A stretch of 64,000 bases of DNA. Origin: an uncultured Carboxylicivirga sp. (GTDB lineage Bacteria > Bacteroidota > Bacteroidia > Bacteroidales > Marinilabiliaceae). Made by a program: the position numbers and the translations under genes. Positions within the stretch are counted from its first letter, which is position 1; each line of letters opens with the position of its first letter. Of this stretch, positions 45,856 through 56,026 are shown piece after piece. The stretch is from NCBI GenBank assembly GCA_947491945.1, contig CANLLN010000008.1, positions 62,001-126,000 on the forward strand. Reading direction: 5' to 3'. The notes under the pieces are model-generated. The model was not told where the DNA came from, did no database searches, and saw only the letters and a list, made by a program, of their open reading frames with translations.

Positions 45856-46941
45856 ATGAAGCAGTTAGTCCTATTTTCCTTATTGGCAATTAGCGGTTTT
45901 TTTGTGGCCAAAGCCCAGCATGCGAAACCCAATTTGGCATTCGATAAAGTAATACACAACTTTGGCGAGGTGAAAGAAGATGGGGGAACCACAAGCTATG
46001 AGTTTACCTTTAAAAACACAGGGGGACAACCTCTGGTACTGCACAATGTAAAGGCCTCGTGTGGTTGTACTACGCCCCAATGGACACGTACTCCCATACC
46101 TCCCGGAGGCACCGGTTTTGTTAAAGCTATATTCGACCCGCGTAATCGTCCGGGTAATTTTAATAAGACCATTACGGTGATGTCTAATGCGCAAAACGCC
46201 ACGGTGATTCTTCGCATCAATGGTAAAGTGTTGCCACGCGAACAGACCATGGAGGATATTTATCCGCGTAACATGGATGCAATACGCCTGGAGACCTCGC
46301 ACCTGGCGTTTACCAAAATGGCGCCAAATCAGGTAAAAGAGGAACATATTAAAATTATTAGCACTAGTGAACAGCCCGTGAAGCTGGGCTTTGTGAATGT
46401 ACCGAAACACATTACCATTAAAAGTGTACCTGAGGTGCTGCAGCCCGGTAAAGCCGGTATGATAACGGCCACCTATGATGCCAAAGCCAAGAATGACTGG
46501 GGATTTGTAACTGATAATATCTTTATCATATTTAATGATGAGCGAAGTTACAGTAACCGATTAACCGTAAGCGCTTCTATTCAGGAAGATTTTTCTACAT
46601 GGGATGCTCAGAAACTGGCCAACGCTCCCGTGGCTGCTATTGCCGAGAAAAACTGGAATTTTGGGGAGATAAAACAGGGCGATGTAGTGAAGCACGAGTT
46701 TGAGGTGAAAAATACCGGTAAAAGTGAGTTGATTATCCGTAAGGTAAAAGCCAGCTGTGGCTGTACAGCCATTAAGCCGGCTAAAACCATATTGGCTCCC
46801 GGTGAGACGACTCTGATCGCTGCTGAATTTAATTCACGAGGAAAAAGCGGTCGTCAGACCAAAACGGTACGCATCGTGTCCAATGATCCTAAGCATACTA
46901 CCATCACCTTGATGATTACCGGTAATGTAACCATCAACTAA
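45856..46941 (+). CDS. DUF1573 protein with two Ig-like repeats
   Basis: 361 residues. A signal peptide (MKQLVLFSLLAISGFFVAKA) is followed by two DUF1573 repeats, ~30-130 and ~255-360. Each has the signature HNFGEVKEDG / WNFGEIKQGD, then a FEFKNTG-type strand and a conserved VKASCGCT (residues ~68 and ~299). The middle region (~135-250) is a related Ig-like sandwich without the Cys pair. The CGC motif could bind metal or form a disulfide. Exported; function unknown although very common in this phylum. Confidence 0.88.
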   Translation: MKQLVLFSLLAISGFFVAKAQHAKPNLAFDKVIHNFGEVKEDGGTTSYEFTFKNTGGQPLVLHNVKASCGCTTPQWTRTPIPPGGTGFVKAIFDPRNRPGNFNKTITVMSNAQNATVILRINGKVLPREQTMEDIYPRNMDAIRLETSHLAFTKMAPNQVKEEHIKIISTSEQPVKLGFVNVPKHITIKSVPEVLQPGKAGMITATYDAKAKNDWGFVTDNIFIIFNDERSYSNRLTVSASIQEDFSTWDAQKLANAPVAAIAEKNWNFGEIKQGDVVKHEFEVKNTGKSELIIRKVKASCGCTAIKPAKTILAPGETTLIAAEFNSRGKSGRQTKTVRIVSNDPKHTTITLMITGNVTIN

Positions 46942-47018
46942 AACCGATTAAGCGATTTATGAAACTGGAGGGTGAGCAAAAGCTTCGCTCTCCATTTCTG
47001 TATAAAATATAATAAGCT

Positions 47019-48131
47019 ATGGCAACGAAAGACGATCATCATCATATCGAAAACGATCCCGGATACAAGGGCTTAAAAGTAAACAAAGGCGTGAAGGATG
47101 CGCCCACGATCAATCCAAACCTTAACAAACAACTGGTAAAGCGCAAAAAGCAGTTGTCGGTGGATGAGTATGTAAATGGCATACGCGAGGGCAATGTCAC
47201 CATCTTAAGCAGAGCGGTCACCATGGTTGAGAGCGCCCTGCCCGAGCACCAAAAGTTGGCCCAGCAGATTATTGAGAGATGTCTGCCTTATGCTGGCAAC
47301 AGCATACGTTTGGGTATTACAGGCGTGCCCGGAGCCGGTAAAAGTACCTTTATCGAGTCCATGGGTATGCACATTATACGGCAAGGAGGTAAGCTGGCCG
47401 TGTTGGCCATTGACCCTTCCAGTGAGCGTTCAAAGGGTAGTATCCTGGGCGATAAAACGCGCATGGAGAAATTGTCGGGCGAAGACAATGCCTATATTCG
47501 TCCTTCACCATCGGCCGGATCATTGGGAGGTGTGGCACGCAAAACGCGCGAGACCATTATCTTGTGCGAGGCGGCCGGTTTCGACACTATTTTTATTGAA
47601 ACGGTGGGCGTGGGGCAGTCGGAGACAGCCGTTCATTCCATGGTCGACTTCTTTCTGCTAATTATGCTGGCCGGTGCCGGTGATGAGCTGCAAGGCATCA
47701 AGCGGGGTATAATGGAAATGGCCGACGCCATCACCATTAACAAGGCCGACGGGCAAAATGTGGAGCGTGCCAAGCTGGCACAGGCTGAGTATCGCAGTGC
47801 CCTGCACCTGTTTCCACCCACCAAATCGGGCTGGGTGCCGGAAGTAAAAACCTGTTCGTCGCTCTTCCACAAGGATGTGGATAAAATTTGGGACATGGTA
47901 CTGGAGTATGTTAGTATGACCCGAAAAAATGGCTACTTTGAAGGACACCGTCGTTCGCAGGCCAAATACTGGATGTATGAAAGTATTAATGAGCAGCTGC
48001 GTAATAATTTTTATCATCACCCGTTGATAAAGGCAGCCTTGCCCGATAATGAGCAGATGGTGCTAAACGACGAGAAAAGCTCGTTTATGGCGGCCAAGGA
48101 TTTGCTGGATAGTTATTTTAAAAACATTTAA
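47019..48131 (+). CDS. meaB: Methylmalonyl-CoA mutase-associated GTPase MeaB
   Basis: 370 residues. A G3E-type GTPase that protects and loads cobalamin on methylmalonyl-CoA mutase. Walker A GVPGAGKSTFIE (~107), AIDPSSERSKGSILGDKTRM (~136-155), switch region ETVGVGQSE (~197) and the NKADG base-recognition motif (~241) are visible. A ~45-residue charged N-terminal extension rich in His and Lys precedes the domain. The mutase genes are not in this window. Confidence 0.95.
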   Translation: MATKDDHHHIENDPGYKGLKVNKGVKDAPTINPNLNKQLVKRKKQLSVDEYVNGIREGNVTILSRAVTMVESALPEHQKLAQQIIERCLPYAGNSIRLGITGVPGAGKSTFIESMGMHIIRQGGKLAVLAIDPSSERSKGSILGDKTRMEKLSGEDNAYIRPSPSAGSLGGVARKTRETIILCEAAGFDTIFIETVGVGQSETAVHSMVDFFLLIMLAGAGDELQGIKRGIMEMADAITINKADGQNVERAKLAQAEYRSALHLFPPTKSGWVPEVKTCSSLFHKDVDKIWDMVLEYVSMTRKNGYFEGHRRSQAKYWMYESINEQLRNNFYHHPLIKAALPDNEQMVLNDEKSSFMAAKDLLDSYFKNI

Positions 48132-48171
48132 TTCAATTTACATAGCCGTTAAGGCATTAATTTTACAACAC

Positions 48172-49272
48172 ATGAAAAATTTTTTGTTAGCCATCTTTGG
48201 TGTTGCCCTTTTGGCAAGTTGTCAGCCAAAATCTTATGAAGTAACCGGCACACTGGAAGGTGCAACATCTGAACGGGTGATTTTAAAGAAAATAAGAAAA
48301 GGACAGCCCGTTGATGTGGACACAGCACAGATGGTGAATGGTACTTTTACCTTTACCGGTAGCGTAGATGCTCCCGAATTCTATATTCTAATGGTAGATG
48401 GTAAACAGCAGCCTGCCGTATTCTTTGTATCCAACGATAAAATCAGTATCAGCGGTAATGTTGATGAGTTATCAAAAGCCGAAGTATCAGGATCTCCATT
48501 AACTGAACTCTTTACTAAATTTAACGATGAAGTACCGGGGCAGGAGCGTAGCCGTGAGTTGCAGCAGGAGTATCAGATGGCCTATATGAGCAAGGATGTG
48601 GATAAGCAGAAGATGCTGCAGGAAGAGATGCAGAGCTTAATGGAAGAAACACGTGCTTATTTCAAAACCTTTGTAAACGAAAACACCGATAACGAATGTG
48701 GGTTATTCTTAGCATTGAATATGGCACCTTCATTGGATTTGGAAGAGCTGCGTGAGCTGATTGCTCAGTTTGAGTCAAGCATGGGCGAGCATGTTTATTT
48801 AGCCGAGATGAAAGAGTTATTGGCACCGCTTGAAGAGTTTGAGCAGGCGCAGGCGGCCACGGCCGAAGGTGCACAGGCCCCTGATTTTACACTGCCAACA
48901 GCCGAAGGTGGCGAAGCAACGTTGAGCAGCTTCAAAGGGAAGTACGTGCTCATCGATTTCTGGGCCAGCTGGTGTCAGCCTTGTCGTCAGGAAAATCCCA
49001 ATGTGGTGAAGGCCTATAACGCCTATAATGCTAAGGGGTTTGAGGTTATCAGCGTATCGGTAGATAACAATCAGGATGCCTGGAAGAAAGCCATTGAAGA
49101 GGATGGATTAAGTTGGACACAGGTGATTGCCGATGAGGAATCAGGCATTGCCCAGGCTTACGCTATTCAGAGCATTCCCAGCACTTTCCTTTTGGATAAA
49201 GAGGGTAAGATTATCGCTAAGAACCTGAGAGGCGCTGCCCTGGAGGAAAAATTAGCAGAGCTGCTGAACTAA
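48172..49272 (+). CDS. TlpA-like thioredoxin lipoprotein with DUF4369 domain (CQPC)
   Basis: 366 residues. Lipobox LLASC (Cys17). The N-terminal DUF4369 beta domain (YEVTGTLEGATSERVILKK, ~24-115) and a helical middle lead to a thioredoxin fold (~235-366) with ASWCQPCRQENPNV, redox pair Cys266/Cys269, and the cis-Pro loop SIPSTFLLD. It is lipid-anchored in the envelope and probably reduces or isomerises thiols. It heads a tandem with the paralogue at 49433, separated by a terminator. Confidence 0.93.
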   Translation: MKNFLLAIFGVALLASCQPKSYEVTGTLEGATSERVILKKIRKGQPVDVDTAQMVNGTFTFTGSVDAPEFYILMVDGKQQPAVFFVSNDKISISGNVDELSKAEVSGSPLTELFTKFNDEVPGQERSRELQQEYQMAYMSKDVDKQKMLQEEMQSLMEETRAYFKTFVNENTDNECGLFLALNMAPSLDLEELRELIAQFESSMGEHVYLAEMKELLAPLEEFEQAQAATAEGAQAPDFTLPTAEGGEATLSSFKGKYVLIDFWASWCQPCRQENPNVVKAYNAYNAKGFEVISVSVDNNQDAWKKAIEEDGLSWTQVIADEESGIAQAYAIQSIPSTFLLDKEGKIIAKNLRGAALEEKLAELLN

Positions 49273-49299
49273 TACAGGAGCCCTGTATCACAATGCAAA

Positions 49300-49329
49300 A
49301 AGTTACTTCTCCGGAGGTGGCTTTTTTTA
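49300..49329 (+). terminator. Terminator between the two thioredoxin lipoprotein genes
   Basis: Stem AAGTTACTTC/GAGGTGGCTT with three wobble pairs, loop TCCG and a T run, starting 28 bases past the stop. Confidence 0.65.
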
Positions 49330-49432
49330 TGCGCCTGTTTTGATATGTACATCTGTGCATGTATATTTATGGCCGTATAAATAACAATCCCGATGCTTGC
49401 ATATCAGACAAGCGTCAAAAAAACATTTTTCA

Positions 49433-50530
49433 ATGAAAAATCTATTATTTCTTGCCACAGCGGCAATGCTTTTCTTGGCGGCCTGTCAGCCACAGAAAGC
49501 AAGCTTTACCATCAGCGGTACCTTGGAAGGGGCGACCGATAAAGTGGTTGTTATCAGTGTGTATGATAAGAGCGGTGTGAATGTAAAAGACACCTTAAAT
49601 ATTGTGGATGGCGTACTCGATTACGCAACGGAACTGAGTGAGCCTGTATTTGTTATTCTGGGCGAAGCCGGAGGTCGTAAAACCTTAAATTTCTTTGCCG
49701 ATAATGCGGATTATACCATCAATGGTTCTCTGGACGCTATTAACGAGGCAAGTATTACGGGCGGTGCTGTTTTTGAAACTTATAAGTCAATCAGCGATGC
49801 TTCAAAGGTAATTAATGCCAAAAATGAAGAATTGAAAAAAGCCTATGGCGAGGCTGGTCAGGCCGGCGATACAGCCAAGCAAAAAGCCATTATTGAAGAG
49901 TATGATGCCAACAATGCCGAGATGGAGGCTGTGCAGCTTGAGGTGGTGAAGGCCAACCCTAAGTCACCCGTTTCGGCTTTTGTGGTTTCCAATATTTACG
50001 GACACCGCTCCATCGAGGAAATGAAAGAAGGTTTGGCGCTGCTGGATGCTTCTTTGTCGGAATCTACCTATTATCAAAAGCTAAGTGAGAAAATTACAAA
50101 GCTTGAAGCTGTGGCCGTAGGTGAGATGGCACCCGATTTCACCATGAATGATACGGAGGGCAACCCGGTTTCTCTGTCGTCGTTCAAAGGAAAATATATG
50201 CTGCTTGACTTCTGGGCCAGCTGGTGTGGTCCTTGCCGTCGCGAAAACCCCAACGTGGTGAAGCTGTATGACGAATTTAAAGACAAAGGATTCGATATCC
50301 TGGGCATTTCATTGGATCAGAAAAAAGATGCCTGGCTAAAGGCTATTGAAGACGATCAATTAACCTGGAACCATGTGTCAGACCTTAAAGGATGGCAAAA
50401 TGAGGTGGCTAAAATGTATGCCGTATCGGGCATTCCTCATACCATTTTGCTGGATAAAGAGGGACGCATCATCGCCAAAAACCTGCGTGGTGATGATCTG
50501 CATGCTAAAGTGGCAGAACTATTAAATTAA
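49433..50530 (+). CDS. TlpA-like thioredoxin lipoprotein with DUF4369 domain (CGPC)
   Basis: 365 residues. The ATG at 49433 gives signal MKNLLFLATAAMLFLAAC with lipobox Cys18. The layout equals that of the upstream gene: DUF4369 (FTISGTLEGATDKVVVISV), helical middle, thioredoxin domain with ASWCGPCRRENPNV and cis-Pro loop GIPHTILLD. The two proteins share the ends KEGKIIAKNLRG / KEGRIIAKNLRG and are tandem duplicates with different active-site dipeptides (QP and GP), which predicts different redox potential. Confidence 0.93.
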   Translation: MKNLLFLATAAMLFLAACQPQKASFTISGTLEGATDKVVVISVYDKSGVNVKDTLNIVDGVLDYATELSEPVFVILGEAGGRKTLNFFADNADYTINGSLDAINEASITGGAVFETYKSISDASKVINAKNEELKKAYGEAGQAGDTAKQKAIIEEYDANNAEMEAVQLEVVKANPKSPVSAFVVSNIYGHRSIEEMKEGLALLDASLSESTYYQKLSEKITKLEAVAVGEMAPDFTMNDTEGNPVSLSSFKGKYMLLDFWASWCGPCRRENPNVVKLYDEFKDKGFDILGISLDQKKDAWLKAIEDDQLTWNHVSDLKGWQNEVAKMYAVSGIPHTILLDKEGRIIAKNLRGDDLHAKVAELLN

Positions 50531-50565
50531 TGGATACTATAGCGTAGTAACTTGATTGTAAATTA

Positions 50566-50597
50566 AAAAAAGGAGGCCGTGGGTCTCCTTTTTTTGT
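50566..50597 (+). terminator. Terminator of the second thioredoxin lipoprotein gene
   Basis: Stem AAAAAGGAGGCC/GGTCTCCTTTTT with one wobble pair, loop GTG and further T residues. Confidence 0.85.
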
Positions 50598-50730
50598 GCC
50601 AATACTTGATATTTATCGTTTTATTTCAAACTCTCTGCCATTAATTTTGTTTATGTAGTTGATGTGCCCTTGTGCATATCATATCAAGATGAAATTCTTT
50701 TTTGTCAAATAAGAAATAAAATAGCATACA

Positions 50731-52122
50731 ATGAATTACGATTTATTAGTTATTGGTAGTGGGCCGGGCGGATACGTGGCGGCCATTCGTGCATCACAGT
50801 TAGGCCTGAAGGTGGCAGTTGTTGAACGCTCCGAGCTGGGAGGTATCTGCCTCAATTGGGGTTGTATCCCCACCAAATCGCTGCTGAAGAGTGCCAGTGT
50901 ATTTGAATACCTTCAGCATGCTGCCGATTATGGTATTAATATTAAAGGCGAAGCCAGTGCCGACTTCGAGGCCATGGTAAAGCGCAGTCGTGGAGTAGCC
51001 GATGGCATGAGTAAAGGCATTCAGTACTTGCTTAAAAAGAATAAGATAGAGGTGATACAAGGAGCCGGTAAGCTCCTGGGCAATAAACAGGTGGAAGTAA
51101 GCAGTGAGTCCGGCGATAAAACAGTTTACAGTGCCAATCACATCTTGCTTGCCACGGGAGCACGCAGTCGTCAGCTACCCAACCTACCGCAGGATGGCGA
51201 GAAGGTGATTGGTTACCGCAAGGCACTCACCCTCGATAAGCAGCCCAAATCGATGATTGTGGTAGGATCGGGAGCCATTGGCAGTGAGTTTGCCTATTTC
51301 TATAACGCCATTGGTACCAAGGTAACATTGGTGGAATATATGCCTACTATTGTGCCTGTTGAAGATGAAGAGGTGTCCAAGCAATTGGGGCGCTCCTTTA
51401 AAAAGGCCGGCATCAAAGTCATGACAGCCGCCGAGGTAACACAGGTAGATACCTCAGGTGATAAGGTAAAAGTGGTGATCAAAACCAAGAAAGGGGAAGA
51501 AGAGCATGAGGCCGATATTGTGCTTTCGGCAGTAGGCATTAGTCCTAATGTTGAAAATCTGGGGCTGGAAGAGGCCGGTGTGGAGCTCGAAAATGGTCGC
51601 GTGAAGGTAGATGAATACTACCGCACAAGTGCTGAAGGTATCTATGCCATTGGTGATCTTGTGCCGGGGCAGGCCTTGGCTCACGTGGCATCGGCCGAGG
51701 GAATTATCTGTGTTGAGAAAATAGCAGGTCATAAGCCCGAGGCTTTGGATTATGGCAACATACCCGGATGTACCTATACATCGCCTGAAGTAGCTTCGGT
51801 GGGTATGACAGAGAAGGCTGCTAAAGAGGCTGGTTACGAGCTAAAAGTGGGTAAGTTTCCCTTCTCGGCCTCCGGCAAGGCCAGTGCAGCGGGTCATAAG
51901 GATGGCTTTGTAAAGCTTATTTTTGATGCTAAATACGGCGAATTACTGGGGGCACACCTCATAGGCGCTAATGTAACAGAGATGATTGCCGAGTTGGTAA
52001 CAGCGCGTAAGTTGGAGACTACGGGGCACGAGATCATCAAGGCAGTGCATCCGCACCCCACCATGTCGGAGGCGGTGATGGAAGCTGCCGCTGCTGCCTA
52101 CGATGAAGTGATTCACATCTGA
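50731..52122 (+). CDS. lpdA: Dihydrolipoyl dehydrogenase (E3)
   Basis: 463 residues. FAD motif DLLVIGSGPGGYVAAIRA at the N-terminus, redox disulfide GGICLNWGCIPTKSLL (~38), NAD motif IVVGSGAIGSEFAYFY (~175), FAD motif YAIGDLV (~306) and the C-terminal His-Glu pair HPHPTMSEAVMEAA (~440). It reoxidises lipoyl groups of 2-oxoacid dehydrogenases or glycine cleavage. It stands alone, without E1/E2 genes. Confidence 0.97.
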   Translation: MNYDLLVIGSGPGGYVAAIRASQLGLKVAVVERSELGGICLNWGCIPTKSLLKSASVFEYLQHAADYGINIKGEASADFEAMVKRSRGVADGMSKGIQYLLKKNKIEVIQGAGKLLGNKQVEVSSESGDKTVYSANHILLATGARSRQLPNLPQDGEKVIGYRKALTLDKQPKSMIVVGSGAIGSEFAYFYNAIGTKVTLVEYMPTIVPVEDEEVSKQLGRSFKKAGIKVMTAAEVTQVDTSGDKVKVVIKTKKGEEEHEADIVLSAVGISPNVENLGLEEAGVELENGRVKVDEYYRTSAEGIYAIGDLVPGQALAHVASAEGIICVEKIAGHKPEALDYGNIPGCTYTSPEVASVGMTEKAAKEAGYELKVGKFPFSASGKASAAGHKDGFVKLIFDAKYGELLGAHLIGANVTEMIAELVTARKLETTGHEIIKAVHPHPTMSEAVMEAAAAAYDEVIHI

Positions 52123-52144
52123 TAAGTTTAAAGGATTTTTTTTC

Positions 52145-52190
52145 AAGGCTGTTGTCGGCAAATAGATTAGCCAGTGCAACAGCCTTTTTC
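52145..52190 (+). terminator. lpdA terminator
   Basis: Stem AAGGCTGTTG/CAACAGCCTT (10 perfect pairs), 22-base loop and T run. Confidence 0.8.
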
Positions 52191-52267
52191 TATTGAGCGG
52201 GTTTAGACTTGTGCTTTTGTGTTATCGTGTGGCCGTGAAATGAATAAAAAGGTACCCGCTGATAGTT

Positions 52268-53713
52268 TTAATTTGCCGGAAGGGTGAAGATAAATGTGGA
52301 GCCTTCACCTTTTTTACTGTATACATGGATTTGTCCGCCGTTTCTCATCACAAATTCCTTGCAGAGTATTAGTCCCAAACCGGTGCCTTTTTCATTACCG
52401 GTGCCCGGTGTAGAAATAGCTTTGCTGTATTCAAAAAGTAGCGGTAGCCGTTCGGAATCAATTCCAACGCCTTGGTCTTTAATGGCTACTTTTATATATC
52501 CATCTTGCTGCCACAGTTGAATGGTAATTTCTCCCTGCTCGTACGAAAACTTAATGGCATTAACAATCAGGTTACGGAGAATCGTTTGTACCATGTTAAT
52601 ATCGGCTTTAACGCATCCCTGGTTTTTGCTATTATCCTGTATAGTGACAGTAATCGACTTCTGTGCAGCCATATCTTGGTAGGCGCCGGTTATTTTACGG
52701 ATCACCGGTGTAAGATTAAGTGGCTGCGGTTGGTAGCTAAGGCGTGCGCTTTGCGATCGAGCCCATTGAAGGAGGTTGTTGAGCAGGTCGTTACCTGTAT
52801 CAGCCGAGCGCAGAATAACTTTTAGTCCGTCGCTGAGATCTTCTTTGGAATAGTTATCGATGTCGGTAAGTAATAGCTGCGCAATGGATTTTTGAACCGT
52901 AAACGGATTGCGCAGGTCGTGCCCGATGATGGAGAAGAGCCTGTCTTTGGTTTGGTTGAGCTGCTGGAGTTCTTCATTCTGTTGTGAAATTTTCTCTTTT
53001 TGATCAGCCAGTTTCTTTGTGACCTCTTTTTCTGCATCCAGTCTTTGCAGCGCCATCTTTTTTTTCTGTTTTTCCAGTGCCAGATCAAGATCTGCCTTGT
53101 TTTTTTCTGACAGTATTTTGGCTTGCTTAGCGACCAGGCGATCAATCATGGCGGGTATGTTTAATGTAAAATAACCAAGTAGGCCCATGTAGATGCTGCG
53201 GTAGAAGTGACCGGCCGGATCGGCGGATACGACACTGCCTATTAGCTGTGAATCGATGGCGGACAAGCGCAGGTAATAAATCAGGTTATAGCAGAATAGG
53301 GTCAATAGGGTGGCGTAGATAACGAGGCGTCGATCGTACCGAAGTACCGCCATTAAAATCAGAATGGGATAGATGAATGCCGAGGCTGCGGTGGCCACAC
53401 CAATGGGACTGAATAAGATGGAGTAGTTATAGATGTGGAGGGATAATACCACAATATCGATGGTGACTGAGAGGTAGGGTACCCAGGTATGGAGGGTATG
53501 TTTCTTTAAGATCCAATAGAGGGAGAAGTTATATCCACCGTATAGCGCAATGGGAAAGGCAGATACTAATGCTTCGTACCGATGTCCACGTGAATAAATA
53601 TAACTGATTAAAACAATTATAACTGTCAGTAAGACCCAACGGAACTGCATGGCTTTTTTTTCGCCCCATTTGGCTTCGCTTTCAAACAAACGGTTAAATT
53701 CATTCATGCTCAT
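52268..53713 (-). CDS. Membrane sensor histidine kinase
   Basis: 481 residues. About six to seven membrane helices (~25-195) form the N-terminal part with short loops, so the signal is likely sensed within the membrane. A Lys/Gln-rich coiled coil (~200-255) leads to the H-box SIIGHDLRNPFTVQKSI and an ATPase domain with NLIVNAIKFS, IKDQGVGID and KGTGLGLILCKEF. No response regulator is adjacent (orphan). The ATG at 53713 is preferred to an upstream GTG at 53746 because MSMNEF precedes the first amphipathic segment. Confidence 0.9.
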   Translation of the reverse strand: MSMNEFNRLFESEAKWGEKKAMQFRWVLLTVIIVLISYIYSRGHRYEALVSAFPIALYGGYNFSLYWILKKHTLHTWVPYLSVTIDIVVLSLHIYNYSILFSPIGVATAASAFIYPILILMAVLRYDRRLVIYATLLTLFCYNLIYYLRLSAIDSQLIGSVVSADPAGHFYRSIYMGLLGYFTLNIPAMIDRLVAKQAKILSEKNKADLDLALEKQKKKMALQRLDAEKEVTKKLADQKEKISQQNEELQQLNQTKDRLFSIIGHDLRNPFTVQKSIAQLLLTDIDNYSKEDLSDGLKVILRSADTGNDLLNNLLQWARSQSARLSYQPQPLNLTPVIRKITGAYQDMAAQKSITVTIQDNSKNQGCVKADINMVQTILRNLIVNAIKFSYEQGEITIQLWQQDGYIKVAIKDQGVGIDSERLPLLFEYSKAISTPGTGNEKGTGLGLILCKEFVMRNGGQIHVYSKKGEGSTFIFTLPAN

Positions 53714-53929
53714 TGGGATTAGCCTTGTAAAGATAGGAAAAACCACAGATCAATCTTTTGATATGCCAACACTATATTTGAAAATCATAGCGCTGAGAAC
53801 AATCATCGTTAAAATAAGTTAGGCTTACAATAAGTAGTTTTTGGGCTTTAAAAACTTGCCTATGTCCCATTCAAAAACAATATTTGTTATAGAAAATCTA
53901 CACATTACAATAATCTTAGATCCAATTCT

Positions 53930-55705
53930 ATGCAGATAATCAATGAGTTTTTGCTCTTAATCGACGCGTACATAGGCAGTCATATTTGGTTTGTTTTATT
54001 TCTTTTACTCACCGGTATTTTTTTTACTTTTTATCTTAAATTTCCTCAGTTTCGCTATTTTAGATATGCCTTACGCATTGTAAGGGGTAAGTTCGATAAG
54101 GACGATGATGAGGGAGATACCTCCCATTTTCAGGCTCTCACCACTGCTTTGTCGGGTACGGTGGGTACCGGTAATATTGCCGGGGTGGCCCTGGCTGTGC
54201 ACCTGGGCGGTCCTGCTGCTCTTTTCTGGATGTTGGTAACGGCGCTGTTTGGTATGACCACCAAGTTTGTGGAGGTAACCCTTTCACATAAGTATCGCGA
54301 GAAGGCTGAGGACGGTTCTATAGCGGGCGGTCCCATGTATTACATGCGTAAGCGGCTTAACATTAAAATGCCGGGCGGTAAAATATTGAAAACCGGTCAC
54401 TGGATTGCCGGTATTTTTGCCCTGGCTACAATACTATCCTCATTTGGTACGGGCAGTCTTCCGCAGATTAATAGTATCTCCAATTCTTTGTTTGCCACCT
54501 TTGGTATTCCCCATATGCTTACCGGCCTGGTATTGGCAGTGCTGTTGGGCTTTGTTATCATTGGCGGCATTAAGCGCATTGCGCTGGTAACTTCGCGTTT
54601 GGTGCCCGCCATGGCTGTTATCTATTTCATTGGAGCTATGGCAGTTATTTTATTCAATTACGATAATATATGGCCTTCGCTACAGGCCATTGTAGGAGAT
54701 ATATTTACAGGCTCTTCGGCCAGTGGTGGTTTCCTGGGGGCCACTATTGCCTTTGCTTTTAACCGCGGTGTTAACCGGGGCTTGTTCTCCAATGAGGCAG
54801 GGCAGGGGTCGGCACCCATCGCTCACGCGGCTGCCAAGGCTCACGAGCCTGTTTCAGAAGGCCTGGTGGCCCTCTTGGAGCCTTTTATCGATACCATAAT
54901 TATTTGCAGTCTGACGGGCTTGGTGCTGCTTTCCTCGGGCGTTTGGCGCGAAAAGGTGGATAATCGCTTTCAGCTCGTTGACTTGCAAGTGATCAGTTCG
55001 GAGCATATCAGCGATGACAATGCAGAGGGACGCAAGGAGCTGGCGCAGCATGTATTGGGCGATAAGATTTTGCCCTTATTCAGTGGGGAACTCAGGGTTG
55101 AGGAAGGCCGTATCCTAACACCTGTTACACTCATTCATGCACGCTCCCTGGCCGAAGAGGTGAAGGTGAAGCGGGGACAGCGGCCATATAGCGGGGTGCT
55201 ATCAGTGAACGAGGGCAATATTATTATTCAGGATAAAGCATTGGGCCTGTTTGAGCGTATTAAAGCACAGTTTTCGCACAGCGGCAACAATAAAATTGTC
55301 ATAGAGGGTAAGTCGCTCATTCATAGTGCGCCACTTACGGCTGTAGCTTTTACGCGTAGTTGGTTTGGTCACTGGGGACAATACATCGTGTCCATTGGAC
55401 TGCTGCTTTTTGCCTTCTCTACGGCCATCTCGTGGTCGTACTACGGCGACCGTGCCATCACCTATCTATGGGGTTCTAAATATGTATTATGGTACCATTT
55501 AGTTTACGTCATCGGTTTTTTCATCGCCTCTTTTGTCGATACCACCATTATCTGGACGCTTTCGGGCATAACAATCGCGCTAATGACCATTCCCAACCTG
55601 TTTGGTTTATTATTTTTGCACAAAGAAATGAAGCGCGATGTCAAAAGTTTTTGGGAAGAGTATAAACAGCGCTTCCCGGAGGATAAAAGGGTGCCGCGCG
55701 ATTAA
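53930..55705 (+). CDS. AGCS family sodium:amino acid symporter with soluble insert
   Basis: 591 residues, roughly 100 longer than usual family members. The conserved core has [19 protein letters not shown] (~65), [29 protein letters not shown] (~283) and a C-terminal bundle [19 protein letters not shown] hydrophilic stretch of ~125 residues (~338-462, from [10 protein letters not shown] to [11 protein letters not shown]) is inserted between two late helices. The family imports alanine or glycine with Na+. The insert has no domain I recognise. Confidence 0.93.
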   Translation: MQIINEFLLLIDAYIGSHIWFVLFLLLTGIFFTFYLKFPQFRYFRYALRIVRGKFDKDDDEGDTSHFQALTTALSGTVGTGNIAGVALAVHLGGPAALFWMLVTALFGMTTKFVEVTLSHKYREKAEDGSIAGGPMYYMRKRLNIKMPGGKILKTGHWIAGIFALATILSSFGTGSLPQINSISNSLFATFGIPHMLTGLVLAVLLGFVIIGGIKRIALVTSRLVPAMAVIYFIGAMAVILFNYDNIWPSLQAIVGDIFTGSSASGGFLGATIAFAFNRGVNRGLFSNEAGQGSAPIAHAAAKAHEPVSEGLVALLEPFIDTIIICSLTGLVLLSSGVWREKVDNRFQLVDLQVISSEHISDDNAEGRKELAQHVLGDKILPLFSGELRVEEGRILTPVTLIHARSLAEEVKVKRGQRPYSGVLSVNEGNIIIQDKALGLFERIKAQFSHSGNNKIVIEGKSLIHSAPLTAVAFTRSWFGHWGQYIVSIGLLLFAFSTAISWSYYGDRAITYLWGSKYVLWYHLVYVIGFFIASFVDTTIIWTLSGITIALMTIPNLFGLLFLHKEMKRDVKSFWEEYKQRFPEDKRVPRD

Positions 55706-55726
55706 TTATCTTATTTTTTTGATGTT

Positions 55727-56026
55727 ATGACGTCGTATATTGTAATTGCTTTGTTTGCTATGGGAATTGGCTTTGGTCGCCTGATGCGCGATAAGGACAA
55801 GGCACGTAAAGGAATAGATGCCGCCGTTACCTGGTCGGTGTATCTCTTATTGTTTTTATTGGGCATAGCCGTGGGTACTAATGCTGACATTATCAATAAC
55901 TTTTCCCGTATTGGTTACACGGCTTTTTGGCTGACTATTGGAGCTGTGGGCGGCAGTGTGTTGCTCGCAGCATTGGTCTATCACTTCTTCTTTAAAGCTG
56001 GGAAAGGAGCTGATTATGAAGGGTAG
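55727..56026 (+). CDS. lysO: LysO family transporter, N-terminal part (DUF340)
   Basis: 99 residues with three hydrophobic helices: YIVIALFAMGIGFGRLMR, SVYLLLFLLGIAVGTNADI and FWLTIGAVGGSVLLAALVYHFFF. These correspond to the first part of the LysO/YbjE lysine exporter, which is a single chain of about 300 residues in E. coli. Its last codons overlap the start of the next gene by 11 bases, so the two halves are translated together. Confidence 0.8.
   Translation: MTSYIVIALFAMGIGFGRLMRDKDKARKGIDAAVTWSVYLLLFLLGIAVGTNADIINNFSRIGYTAFWLTIGAVGGSVLLAALVYHFFFKAGKGADYEG

Noticed and set aside
55938-56015. Longer N-terminus for the second lysO gene
   Set aside because: It reads out of frame through the first lysO gene. 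The ATG at 56016 has a good ribosome-binding site and the conserved start.
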